64,000 bases of DNA from Dipteris shenzhenensis (taxonomy: Eukaryota > Polypodiophyta > Polypodiopsida > Gleicheniales): NCBI GenBank assembly GCA_047967505.1, contig CM106540.1. One strand, written 5' to 3'. Positions 25,012 to 34,969 of the stretch are shown here, piece by piece. The position numbers were made by a program, and so were the translations under genes. Under the pieces are notes generated by a model that saw only the letters and a program-made list of their open reading frames with translations, was not told the DNA's origin and made no database searches. Position 1 is the first letter of the stretch. Every line of letters starts with the position of its first letter.

Positions 25012-26402
25012 ATGGAGAAAATTGCAAGGAATATCACGAATCCTATACTTTTAGAAGAGAACATGGATGAACGTATTGTCTCAACATTGGGGACAAAACT
25101 AGATAATCTTATTGTTGATGCAAACATGTATGAAATCATAGCACCTGACAATTTGGATGAGTCAGAAGCTAGCAACTTCAAGGAGAATTTGGATCTATAT
25201 CCACATACAATTTCTTTGGATATGCCACGATTAACAATCATATTAGACTTGAATGGCCTGTTATTAAGTCGCTGCCTATTCAAGTCTCCAATACATCCAT
25301 CTATTATGCATGGCAAAAATAGTTATATGGTTGTTCGTCCTGGGTGCATAGAATTTCTTAAAATCTTGCTACAAAGATTTAATGTAGGTATCTGGTCAAC
25401 TGCGATGGAGTATAACATACTTGATATGGTAGGAAAGTTGCAAAATTATGCAAATGAGAGCCTCCCTTTCTTTGTTATATAGTCTCAGCAAGGATGCTAC
25501 ACTTACAGTAAGACGAGGATAAATAGGCCTAACAAGGTTGGTGTTGAGGCAATGTTCAAACCCTTAGCAAAAATCTCAAAGGCATTTGGATGTGATGCTA
25601 GAAGGACAATCCTTGTTGATGACTCCCCATACCTCGGGGGGTTCACTATGTATAAACCCTCAATATCACGTGCGTTCAAGGCCTATTTGTAAAATCCCTT
25701 ATTTGTAATTTTTCCATTAATAAAATGTACCCTTTTTCTATACAAATCTGTAAATTTTTTCCAAATTCATTTAAAAAACTACCTTATGTATATTAATTTT
25801 TGTAAATTTTAAATATTAGAAATATCCTTCTGTTGAACTCACGTGATAGGGTTACATATGATGAATGACCCCCTCGAGCCCCATACAAGGCTTGCATTAG
25901 CCCTCCATCAAATTGCATATTTCCTTCAACGTTTGATGTACAAGACAAGGATGATAATATTCTACTGAGAGAGTTGATGCCGTACTTACTACAACTCGAT
26001 GAGACTAAAGATGTGTGCAGCATGATTGAGACAAATCGGTATGGACAATTACCTGTGATGGAGGGGCATAAGGATTTCAACCTTATCCAGAAAGTAATTG
26101 ATGAATGGAGGGAGGAAAATCATGCATGGTCAAGAATGGAATATAAAACAAGAAATCTTCCTCTTGCAGATCAACTAAGAGAGAGGGATATAGGTGGTAG
26201 GGCAACCCATGGTGGTGATGGCCAGGTGCCTAAACTCAATGCATCCCAAATAAGACTTTTAAGGAATGCTCCGCAACTCTCTAGCATGAATGCTATGCAA
26301 GTTTCTCAATTGGCTATAGACCTAGGGTACAAAGGTCGCTATATCAAGAAATACATTGCTAAGGGCTACATAAACCGACTACAGAATGTGTATTTTTCAT
26401 GA
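25012..26402 (+). pseudogene. FCP1-type (NLI-interacting) phosphatase domain, interrupted by a MITE
   Basis: Reading from 25012, the HAD-family FCP1 signature appears as LTIILDLNGLLLSR (about 25225-25270), then VVRPGCIEFLKILLQRFNVG and IWSTAMEYNI. After an in-frame TAG at about 25480 come ARRTILVDDSPY (to 25632) and, beyond the MITE, KACISPPSNCIFP and the tail LLRELMPYLLQLDETKDV. FCP1-like enzymes dephosphorylate serine in RNA polymerase II tails and other nuclear proteins. The catalytic DxD motif here is DLN, a variant I associate with some plant homologues, so activity is doubtful. The C-terminal 26100-26400 part is charged and unassigned. The stop and the insertion disable this copy. Confidence 0.75.
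25633..25878. mobile_element. MITE, copy 2, inserted in the FCP1 exon
   Basis: 246 bp, with terminal CTCGGGGGGTTCACTATG and CATATGATGAATGACCCCCTCGAG (read in two parts) as imperfect inverted repeats. The interior is closely similar to copy 1 at 11818-12064. It is flanked by the direct octamer CCCCATAC at 25625-25632 and 25879-25886. Excising the element and one octamer restores the FCP1 reading DDSPYKACISPP exactly, so the gene was continuous before insertion. Confidence 0.92.
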
Positions 26403-26489
26403 AGGTACATATGTCAAAGTGTTTTTTGATTTTATCTCAATATATATAACTGTTGTTGTAGCTAATTGAATTTTTCTTTTGTGATGTAG

Positions 26490-27024
26490 ATAGATATACG
26501 TTCAAATCAAGCTTGAGTAGGTACATACTAGAATGAGATCCATTTGGACCACCAAAGTTACCTGTCCCTATCAACGAAGTGTTCTGGATAAAAAATGTGG
26601 CTTTTGAGGTGCATGAGTCAACCATTACAGGTGTTGCTTGGGCTTGTTTGTGCATGGCTCCATCAAGAGAGGGACTACTATTCTCCATTATGGAGGTGAC
26701 AAGTACTGCTACAGAGACTGGAAGGAATTATATAGAGTTCATCCAAGGCTAAAGAAGTACTCTATCCAAGAGGACCCTACTGTCCCTATGAAGGATATGG
26801 TGCATATTGTTGGTGATGTTCAATATGGCAATGTGGCAGGATTTATTAATAGCAATAGAAATACCAATGTAAAGCCAAATGTTTGTTATCTATTTTCCCT
26901 TGATGTTCCACCTTGGTATGACCCCATGATGAACATAGATATTGCAGAATATGGTTACATTTGTATTGAATCCATAGATGATATACATGTAGGAGAGGAG
27001 CTATTTGCAGACTATGAGTTTTGA
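26490..27024 (+). pseudogene. C-terminal SET domain of the composite gene
   Basis: From 26638 an open frame reads GLFVHGSIKRGTTILHYGGD, the N-terminal SET strand pattern (G-x-G/F-V...G...I..Y.G). It ends with YGNVAGFINSNRNTNVKPNV, then YGYICIESIDDIHVGEELFADYEF to the TGA at 27022. GxxAxFIN, followed by the I...DI..GEEL..DY tail, is the cofactor- and substrate-binding core of SET protein lysine methyltransferases. The usual NHS of the pseudoknot is replaced by NSN, so activity is uncertain. The segment 26490-26637 is coding-like (VPINEVFWIKNVAFEVHEST) but not in a single frame with it. The likely intron before it runs from about GTACAT 26405 to GATGTAG 26489. Confidence 0.75.
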
Positions 27025-27904
27025 ATAACAACATTGTATTTCTTTATACAATCATTACTTATGGGAATTACTACTTTCTTGCCAACTATGTAAATTGGTG
27101 TGTAATTGTTGTGTGTGAATAATATGCAAACATGTTCATAACTACATTCATAATGTATTTTGAAGGAGTGTCTCTCATGCCATTCTTTCCGGTGCCATTC
27201 TCTTTGGGGCTAGAAATTGAGAGTTTCTTTGGAATCATGATTTATTTCAGGGATTTCAATGGTGTATCAACAAGTTGTTATGTTTTCATCCTAAAGTGTA
27301 CTTTTTTACTTTGCAATGAGTAATCAACATGACATGTAAAGTTATCGTTTTAAAATAATGCTAGTCAGTCTAAACATTGAAAGTGCACAATAAATGATTA
27401 TCATTGCCACCTAAAATGCTTGTCATTACCCATTGATTTTCCATCAACTACATATCTTGCATTCATTCTCCTCAACTACATATCTTGATTTTCCATCAAC
27501 TACATATCTTACTAAGTTAAAGAGCCTGTGCATTTTCATTGCAATACTCATGGTTATTAATTACACTCTACATTTTTTAAACGGTGTTTTGGAGATTTTC
27601 AAATGAGAATGCTTACAACAAAGCGAGTCTCAATATCAATGGAAATTCCAGAGACTCGCTATTATGAAGGTTTTTGAACATCACTATGGCTCACGAGATG
27701 AATCTAACTCAAATGGGTTTCAAAGTTTATTATTTTGTTGATGATAACGTAGTTTAGACACTGATATTCTATTTATTATTTGAGAATGTAGTTGATATTT
27801 CACACTTCATGAATGGCTATCTAGTCTATTTTCACATATTTCTCCTGTTTTTTCATTGAGGGGAGCTACAATTTCTTCCAAAACTGCCATTCTAGGAATT
27901 GGGT
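27025..27904. other. Intergenic AT-rich sequence
   Basis: No gene recognised. Palindrome-theme half sites (CTCATGCCATTC and GGTGCCATTCTC) occur at 27176-27206. Short repeats of CAACTACATATCTT occur at 27445-27510. Confidence 0.5.
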
Positions 27905-29338
27905 TTTTTTCGAATTATCTAATACGGTCTTTATACCAGTCCCATGTGCAAACATTGCTGCACTCAAATCAGGCATGCCCGCATCCAACATAAACATCTT
28001 GCCCTTATTCTTCCCTTTTGCTATCAAGCGACCTTTATTTTTCATATCCTCAACAAAGCATCCATGAGGATTAAATCTGACTTGCAAGCCCTGCTCAACC
28101 GTTTGACCAACAGAAACCAGGTTCTTAGTATGTTCGAGACATGAAATACATCAGACAGGTATTTCTTTTTCCCATCCTGCATAGACAAAGGAATTTTACC
28201 AATTTGCACAATAGGATGATCAGTATCATCACTAGTCTCCACAAATCCTACTCTTTCCATTTTCCTTGCATCCTGCATCCATTCTGCATGACCTGTCATG
28301 TGGTTTGATGCACCTGAGTCAACATACCACACATCATTGCTTTCTTGTGCACTTGTCACAAAATTGGTCATGTGCTGCACTATAAACAAATGCTCATTTG
28401 TCATCACCCGGTCTACTAGAGGATGCATAATTGCCTTACTGCAATTTTCTAATCATGATCATTCTACTTTTTATAGCAGTCTTTAACCATATGACCCATT
28501 TTACCACAGTAGTAGCATTCAACATTGTTGTTTGCATTTTGGCCTCTCTGTCATCCACCATGACCTCTTTGGCTTCCCCTGCCTATAAAGTTACCACATC
28601 CTCTTCCATAAGACTGGTTTTCTTGAATTTGTTGCATATTCTGATTTCTCCACGGCCTCCAGATTGGCCTGCTCTCTACTCTATCTCTACCTCTTCTAGC
28701 ATTTGAGTAGAAGACAGTTTCTTTTGAAGTTCCTCCTAAAGAAGATGCACCACCATTTCTCTGCTCTTCAGAAATTAGAAGAGCAATCAACTCCCCAAAA
28801 TCAGGAAAATTCTCACGGATAGCAATGGATGTATGTAATTGTGCATAATTCTTTCCTAGACCATTCAAGGTCAAACTAAATCATCATCTTCCACTGGCGA
28901 CCCAATAGAAGCAAGTGCATCTGCAATCTTCTTCATCTTCATGTGGTAGTCATTGATGCTCATATTTTCTCTTTGCACATTACGGAACTCCTACTTGAGC
29001 TACATTTTCCTGGCTTGCGTATTTCTGCTATACATCTTTGTTAAAGTATCCCACACCTCCTTCGGCATGCTTACATCCTGAATATGCACAATCATAGAAT
29101 CTGAAATACTGATGGACAGCTAGTACATAACTTTTCTGGCTCTCTCATGCCATCCTTTAAATTCTTGCAACTCCTGTTGATTGGGAACATTAGGAATAAC
29201 TGGTTCTCGTTCAGCTCCAGTAATGAACTCCCAATAGCCTTTTCCCTTAAGGAAATTTGTCATTCTAAACTTCCATGCTTGGAAGTTGTTCTTGTCAAGC
29301 TTTTCAGTGACTATCTATGAAAGAGCATCAGACGCCAT
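27905..29338 (-). pseudogene. Copia element C: gag and protease (5' half only)
   Basis: Minus strand. Gag begins at ATG 29338 (MASDALS, then TAG) and continues as TEKLDKNNFQAWKFRMTNFL, the start typical of copia Gag (DUF4219/UBN2 type). It includes the segment at 28874-28551 and a zinc knuckle CYYCGKMGHMVKDC (about 28480-28525). The protease follows at 28428-28042 with WYVDSGASNHMTGH and the downstream strand MFMLDAGMPDLS. Recognisable sequence ends near 27905, at the point where the integrase HHCC domain should begin. No integrase, RT or RNase H follows. Several stops and shifts disable it. Its LTR is of the same family as that of element B, whose sequence starts almost exactly where this one stops. 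Confidence 0.88.
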
Positions 29339-29874
29339 TATAGAACAATGCAAAAATATTCTGTCACTACAAAAAACACAACTTCTGCCTCACAAGGGCA
29401 AATTTGCAAAACTGACAAAAGTGGTATTTGACCACACAGTCACTTCCTAGTGACGATTTTGCATCAACAGGGAATAAGAATGATTCTATCACTCCCAATA
29501 TCTCTACACACATGCATATGATGCAATTTCTGCGACAACTTTTCACCGACTTGTGGAACAGTGGTCGCATAGCAAAAAACAGGGTGCTTTTCTGAGTGCC
29601 TATAAAAAACTTCTGCCACCAAAACGAAACGGGCCTTGAAATGGCCTCTATGCAAAAAAAGAATGTCACCAAAGGCTTCGCCCTCACCCGTAGCATATAT
29701 TTCCCTCTAGCCACACCGTGAAGAGCGTCCCAATCTGAGACAGTGCACTCTTGCACTTTTTGGCTGTGCTACTTGTAGAGATTTGCTCCCAAACTCAAAA
29801 AAGGAAAGCAACACTGATCCTCTTACCAAGACACCGCGAACTTGGTTTGCTTTCTTGATCTCCTTACCATGAAC
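29339..29874 (-). other. Leader of copia element C
   Basis: About 535 bp between the gag start and the primer-binding site, with no domain recognised. Small frames here are not conserved with anything I know. Confidence 0.5.
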
Positions 29875-29889
29875 CGAGCTCTAATACCA
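29875..29889 (-). other. Primer-binding site of copia element C
   Basis: Minus-strand TGGTATTAGAGCTCG directly abuts the LTR. TGGTATCAGAGC is the common plant copia site complementary to initiator methionine tRNA; one base differs here. Confidence 0.85.
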
Positions 29890-30216
29890 TGTGAAGAGAG
29901 TGGGAAAGAAGTAAGGAGTCTCACTTGCAGCTTTCTCACATACACAATGGGGGAATGCACACAAAGATGGAGGCTGAAAACAATTTTCTCTCTAAGTACA
30001 AAAGGAATAGGTGAACCCTATATGTGGGTCTCAAACCAAACTCAGCTAACCTAGGTGGCATACTAACTGAGCCACTAATTAGAGTACATAAAGATAGCTG
30101 TCATCCAACTATTATTAAAGGGTGGTGTACCAACCGCATCTGCAGCTAACAAGTCGGTGACATAAATGCACAACGGTCACCCTGGCATATCACGAGTGGA
30201 GCTCGATATCTCAACA
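29890..30216 (-). repeat. 5' LTR of copia element C
   Basis: Plus-strand ends are TGTGAAGAGAGTGGG and GATATCTCAACA. It matches the LTR at 8726-9077 in reverse orientation with moderate divergence and a short deletion. The outer flank is AGTTG. Confidence 0.88.
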
Positions 30217-30787
30217 AGTTGTCATCAGTGGCCTTCCCTTTCCATTGGCATACTGGTAAAAGGGTTCTCCATCTCTATTGTATCCATTTGTCCTAATCAT
30301 CTAAACATTTTTTAAATAGTTTCTCTTAGTTGAGAGGCTATCAAAGGAGCAGAAGAGGGGGTAGAACCATAGGGTTTCGGACGCTCTTGAGCCAGTTGGT
30401 TCTTGTATTTACTCATTCAAGCTCTCAGTCTTGTCTAAACTGAAGGGATTACTATGTTGGGGCCCTAATACTAAATGAGAGTTGGGAATTGGATTACCTA
30501 TTGGATCTGAACCAAAACTGGGGTGAGAGATGGGTAGTGTGTAGTTTGAAATGCTATCCTTGGGCTCAGGCTCTTTGGACAAAATTTTTCTAGACCGCAA
30601 GTGCATGTATGAGGTTCTTTCTTAGGCACACCTTGTCTCAATTCCAATTCTATATTTTATGTAGGAAGAGCCATCCCTTGAGTTGGAGGGTTAGTTGTAT
30701 ACCACCGAGTCGGAGGGTTAACCTTATGGAACCATTCAATGGGATAGTAGATGACACGTGTTAGCATGATGAATTGGATTGGTAAGA
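30217..30787. other. Unassigned sequence with a possible gag N-terminus
   Basis: A short minus-strand frame (30606-30409) starts MHLRSRKIL and is proline- and serine-rich. This could be the beginning of a gypsy-type Gag but has no diagnostic motif. Nothing else is recognised. Confidence 0.25.
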
Positions 30788-30932
30788 CCTTTTCTATACA
30801 TATATGGAAGTTTTTGTCATAATCTCTTTATGATACCTATTTGTACATTAAATAAAAAATTTACAAATATCCTTATGTTGAATCATGTGATAGTCACATT
30901 TTTTCTACGTGACCCCCCCCCCCCCCCCCTCG
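30788..30932. mobile_element. Diverged MITE fragment, copy 3
   Basis: From TTTTCTATACATATATGG to the run of cytosines at 30907-30931, the sequence follows the 3' half of MITE copies 1 and 2. Shared landmarks are ATATCCTT, TGTTGAA, a CATGTGATAG segment and a TGACCCCCC end. The left half was not found. The poly-C run is longer than in the other copies. Confidence 0.55.
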
Positions 30933-31148
30933 CTCACCCCCATGCAGAAGTACACTAGAGAAGCCAACAAAGCCACCCCATCTTGATTGTGAATTCATGG
31001 AATGAAAAGAAGTGACTACATCCATTGGAAATGACCGAGTTGCAAAAATGATACCAATGGAGGTGATCCATGCATAAGAGATTATTTTTTTAGTGACAGT
31101 AAACATCATATTACTAAGTATGTGAGTCAACTGTCATGTTAAAACTAA

Positions 31149-31795
31149 GAGCTCTTGATGCAAAGGTGCCTACTTTGGGAAAAACTTAAATTATATCGTG
31201 AACACGCTTTACTTGGCATGACATGACAAAATTCACCCTTTAGTACATTCTGAGTTGAGAAATTGTTGCTCGGGGGTGCATATTTCTCTACATAGTGTAG
31301 GCTTGTTGTTAGATATTGAGTGGTGAAACATGCAAACTCATTTCCTATTGGAGGTAATGGAAAAGTTTCATGACATAACTCAAAACCCCACAATTTCAGT
31401 AAGTGCATGTACTACTTTGATAAGTATCGCACTAAAGAAGGATCCTTTTACTCTGCCTATGTGAAGAAAATGGGAAAGGAACATACTGTATATAATTGGT
31501 AGTATATATATGGGTCCAATTTTTGTGAGAGGTTGCAATCTTTTGCAATAAAACTCCATGCTCAAAAGGCTACCAATTCAAGTAGTGAGTATAATTGGAC
31601 CTATAAAAATATATTCATGGCACCACTCATAATTGACTTTTGGTAGATGAGCATAGGAATTGGTGTATTTGTATACAAATACCAAGTTATTGAGCAATCT
31701 TGAGGATGAGGACTTTGAGGGAGTTGGTGCAATAATGGAACAAGAAGGAAAAGATACATGGGCCAAAATTTTGGGATGCATATATATATATGGTG
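31149..31795 (+). pseudogene. Fossil hAT-family transposase, C-terminal part
   Basis: Plus strand, mainly one frame with stops. Recognisable segments are LDAKVPTLGK (about 31155); KYRTKEGSFYSAYVKKM; then TAT AAT TGG TAG at the place of a WW pair; YGSNFCERLQSFAIKL; and KATNSSSEYNW (about 31563-31600). The last is the hAT C-terminal dimerisation signature, which usually reads SSSxxERNW. After a shift, LVYLYTNTKLL completes the usual C-terminal pattern. The N-terminal zinc finger and catalytic centre were not found. hAT transposases make 8-bp target duplications, which is the length seen around the MITEs in this window, but a direct link is only an inference. Confidence 0.72.
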
Positions 31796-31939
31796 GTTCT
31801 TAGCCCATTCCCACAAGCTAGGAAGAGGTTATCGATGAGATGAAGACTAAGTACTAGTTTGCTTGCCACCCTCTATGATCAAGAGTGAGGATGATTTTGA
31901 GGAACAACTGGACACAAGTGTGGATATGTTTTAATTTAA

Positions 31940-32100
31940 GAGCTCTTCTATTTTGAGACATGGAATAACATATGCATCATTTTTATAAGTATTATTCTAA
32001 CACCATATGATATAGAATAAGAGCTCTTACATTTTGAGATATGGAATAACATATGCATCATTTTTATAAGTATTATTATAATACCATATGATATAACATT
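31940..32100. repeat. Tandem duplication, 81-bp unit
   Basis: GAGCTCTTCTATTTTGAGAC... at 31940 is repeated from 32021 as GAGCTCTTACATTTTGAGAT... with a few substitutions. Non-coding. Confidence 0.85.
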
Positions 32101-32419
32101 TTCATATGTTTTCCTTGCAAGTGCAATCAAGCTAGTGAGATTCCTTGTTGATTGAAAGAAGCATGAGCTAGATTGAGTAAGAATTATAACATGCTATTTT
32201 AATCTTATGAGAAAGGGCACTAGCATTATCTCTGTACAACACATAATGGGCATCTTCCATTTTTTTGCTTATAGAGCATTAGGAAAGACCGAACATAGAT
32301 ATAATTGGTTTTCTTCCACGAGGAAAACCAATTATATCAATGTATATCGATTGTTCTCTTGCACACAACTTGAAATTGATATCCACATATCCAACAAGGT
32401 CATCATACTCATGTCCTAA
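32101..32419. other. Spacer left of the solo LTR
   Basis: No gene recognised. An inverted pair reading ATATAATTGGTTTTC / GAAAACCAATTATAT lies at about 32299-32340. Confidence 0.4.
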
Positions 32420-32424
32420 CTAGG

Positions 32425-33118
32425 TGTAAGAAAATAGTACGCAGCGGAAGATAACAATAAAACGCAAGTACACGATGGAAAGCTGGAGAGAATACAAAAA
32501 TTCTGATATACCAAACTGCTGATACAACTGATGGTTGGCTGTCCACCCGTGCGCTCTACAGACAGAGCTTCGATGGTGATCTAGACAGATGCTGGACGGA
32601 GGACTATGAGCGTGAAGAACTGGTGATCTGATGATAGGGGGTGGCCACTTATATAGTGTAAGTGGTTGACGGTCGGCCCTGTAATAGGCAGTCGGCCTAA
32701 TAGACAGTCGGCCTGGAAGACCAACCGACCCTTCAGAAAACATGCCGTCGGGCAGATGAAGGATCGCACATAGGTCATACCGTCGGGCCTGGGGCTACCG
32801 GCAGCCCCCGGACCCTGCCGCTGGGGGCTTTGCCCCCAGACCCCCACCGGGGGCCTGCGCCCCCCGGACCCCCTGCTATCGGGGGGGCTATCGCCCCCCC
32901 GAACCCCCCCTTTGTGCAGACGGGTATCTACTCTTGGCTCCTAAGCCGTCTCATAACCATCTGGTCTACTCTAAGACCCCTTCCAGTGTCTAAACTGGGG
33001 ATCCCTCCCAATATCTGATACCCATCATGGCTTCTCCTCATATGGGGGCCTTACAACATTGGGTACACAGAATATTGGTGGGTTACATGAGAGGTGGACA
33101 TTTGAGCTAACTCTAACA
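32425..33118 (-). mobile_element. Solo LTR of the copia A family with target duplication
   Basis: A 694-bp repeat begins TGTAAGAAAATAG and ends CTCTAACA, matching both ends and several interior blocks (GCTTCGATGG, CTTATATAG, CTTCTCCTCATATGGGG) of the LTR at 1533-2264. It is flanked by CTAGG at 32420-32424 and CTAGG at 33119-33123, a perfect 5-bp target duplication. No internal region is present, so a complete element was lost by recombination between its LTRs. The middle (about 32785-32905) holds very GC-rich short hairpins. Confidence 0.93.
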
Positions 33119-33123
33119 CTAGG

Positions 33124-34969
33124 AACCCTCTTATCTACATTAGTGCCATTTTGTTAATACCTACTATGTATGTCTTCACTTGGTGATTTTGCAATCTCCC
33201 TTTAGTATACAAGTACCATTCCCATTAATATAAAGGGAACATACATTAAGTTTTAAAAAAATGAGACATTGAAGGTACTTTAATGTAAAAAGTCATACTT
33301 GAAATATTGAATAAAAGAGAATGACAAATTCTCATACAATAAGTAAATTTAGGACTCAAAGCTACATATCATTGCAAAGTTGGTTGTGGCTGTCTCAATA
33401 CATACAATTTGAAAAAATATATCATCATGTTTTGTAAGATTACTTGAACTAGAACAGAAAATCAACATCTCCAAAAGAATCCCCTCCTATACTGCCACTT
33501 ATCAATCCAAGCATATCATCAATATTTACATCAAAAGGAACATAAATATTTACATAAAAAGGCACACTAACCTCCTGTTAGTGTGAATCTCTTAATGTGT
33601 CACTTGGGTATTTATGTTCCAAGTCTCTTTCCAAAAATCATGGGTATTTATGTCCCAATTCTTGAGTAATATGAAAGAATTTCCAAAAATCATGGGAGCG
33701 CAAGAGACAAAAGTTGTTGAGTGAAAGACTCTTGACTAGAGAAATATGATTATAGCAATGAACAAGGTGTCATGTATGCTCTCATAGATGTGTCAAGAAT
33801 TGTGACACAAACCCCACACAAGTTCGACACTTACCACCTAATGTAGCATTCATTGGTTAATCATCAATGCAGTAGGAAATCGATCTTATCCACATTAGAA
33901 TGATATTCCTTATATCTTGTGGCACATTACTAGACAACACTTGTTCCTTTCATCTAACTCCCTTGCTGGTTGAATATCTAGTCAAGCTTGTGCTTAAAGA
34001 GCCTCTTCCAAGGCAACCAACCTACCTTTTAGTGCACTACCATGACCCTAGCTACTCATATACCCACTAAGAAAAGTATTTGTGACATCTCTATTCTCTC
34101 AAACCTTGCTTGACTCCTTAGTTTTTGCATGCATTTCCTCTCATAGATGTGTCTCTCTATGCCTTGCTACTAATATGCACCTATTAAAGACTCTGATAAT
34201 GTTTCTTTGGTAATAAAAAATCTAGCTTTATTTTCATGCTTCTCTTACACTCCATACCCCATGACATTTGACCTATGATTAAAACTCCATCGTCACACGA
34301 ATTGCATATATAGGTGTTGGCAAAAGAATAGAGAGAGATCACTATATATGGTGGCAGTCATGCATTAATCTATGAGAAATTTGTTTGTGCATATTTTTGT
34401 TGGTGTAACCTTGAGTCTTCCATCTTCCATGCCCATATTCTGGAGAGGCAAAAAAAGGTTCCAAATCACTCTTGCTTACCTCTTTGACCACCTCTTTTGG
34501 CATTCTTTCTTAGAATAATAACCCTTTTTGCTTTACTTTTTTACTTTATATTAATCCTTTTTGCTATTTCAAAGGAATAATTTTAAGAATCTTTAAAGAT
34601 AGAAATTTAAGAAATATTAAAGAAATAATTTTAAACAAAGAATTTGAAATAGAGAATTTCAAAGAAAGAAATTCAAAGAAATAGGAAAGAATTTTAAAGA
34701 GATTAAATTAATAATAATAATAACAATAAAAAGAGGCAAAAAAAAGGGGCCATGTTAAATGTTTAAAAGATGGGGGAATTTGAACCTTTGAAACATATAA
34801 AGAAATGGGGGAGATTAAACCCTTTAAAATGTAAAAAAAGGGGGAATTTAAAATTTAAAGAAAGGGGGGATTTTAACCATCGAAAATGATTTAAAACAAG
34901 GTGTCAATGACACATAGGCCCTGCAAATGGAAGTTATATATTTCTTTTTGTGGTTATGTTTTTGATCCC
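33124..34969. other. AT-rich spacer, no gene recognised
   Basis: No domain was recognised on either strand. One short minus-strand reading near 33440-33530 (VPFDVNIDDMLGLISGS) looks protein-like but is isolated. 34540-34900 is low-complexity A/G-rich sequence with variations on AAAGAAATTTAAAGA and GGGGGAATTT. Confidence 0.4.

Larger units (their letters stand above)
22537..27024 (+). pseudogene. Composite gene: ParB-like motif, FCP1-type phosphatase and SET domain (broken)
   Basis: This entry covers the whole locus; its parts are listed separately. A plausible start is ATG 22537 (MASKGKRKV), followed by TGA at 22564. Coding-like sequence then runs to a SET domain ending TGA at 27022. Lesions seen are the early TGA, a frame change near 22640, a frame change near 24860-24890, TAG at about 25480, and a MITE inserted in an exon at 25633. 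At least one intron is clean (23871-24107, GT-AG, phase 0), and another is likely about 26405-26489. The series FCP1 phosphatase followed by SET methyltransferase in one reading is not an architecture I know. It could be two adjacent genes read through, but the coding-like sequence between them is continuous. It is probably a pseudogene here; intact relatives may exist elsewhere in the genome. Confidence 0.6.

Noticed and set aside
33599-34460. Possible gene in the spacer before the Helentron
   Set aside because: No continuous reading longer than a few dozen codons and no motif on either strand.
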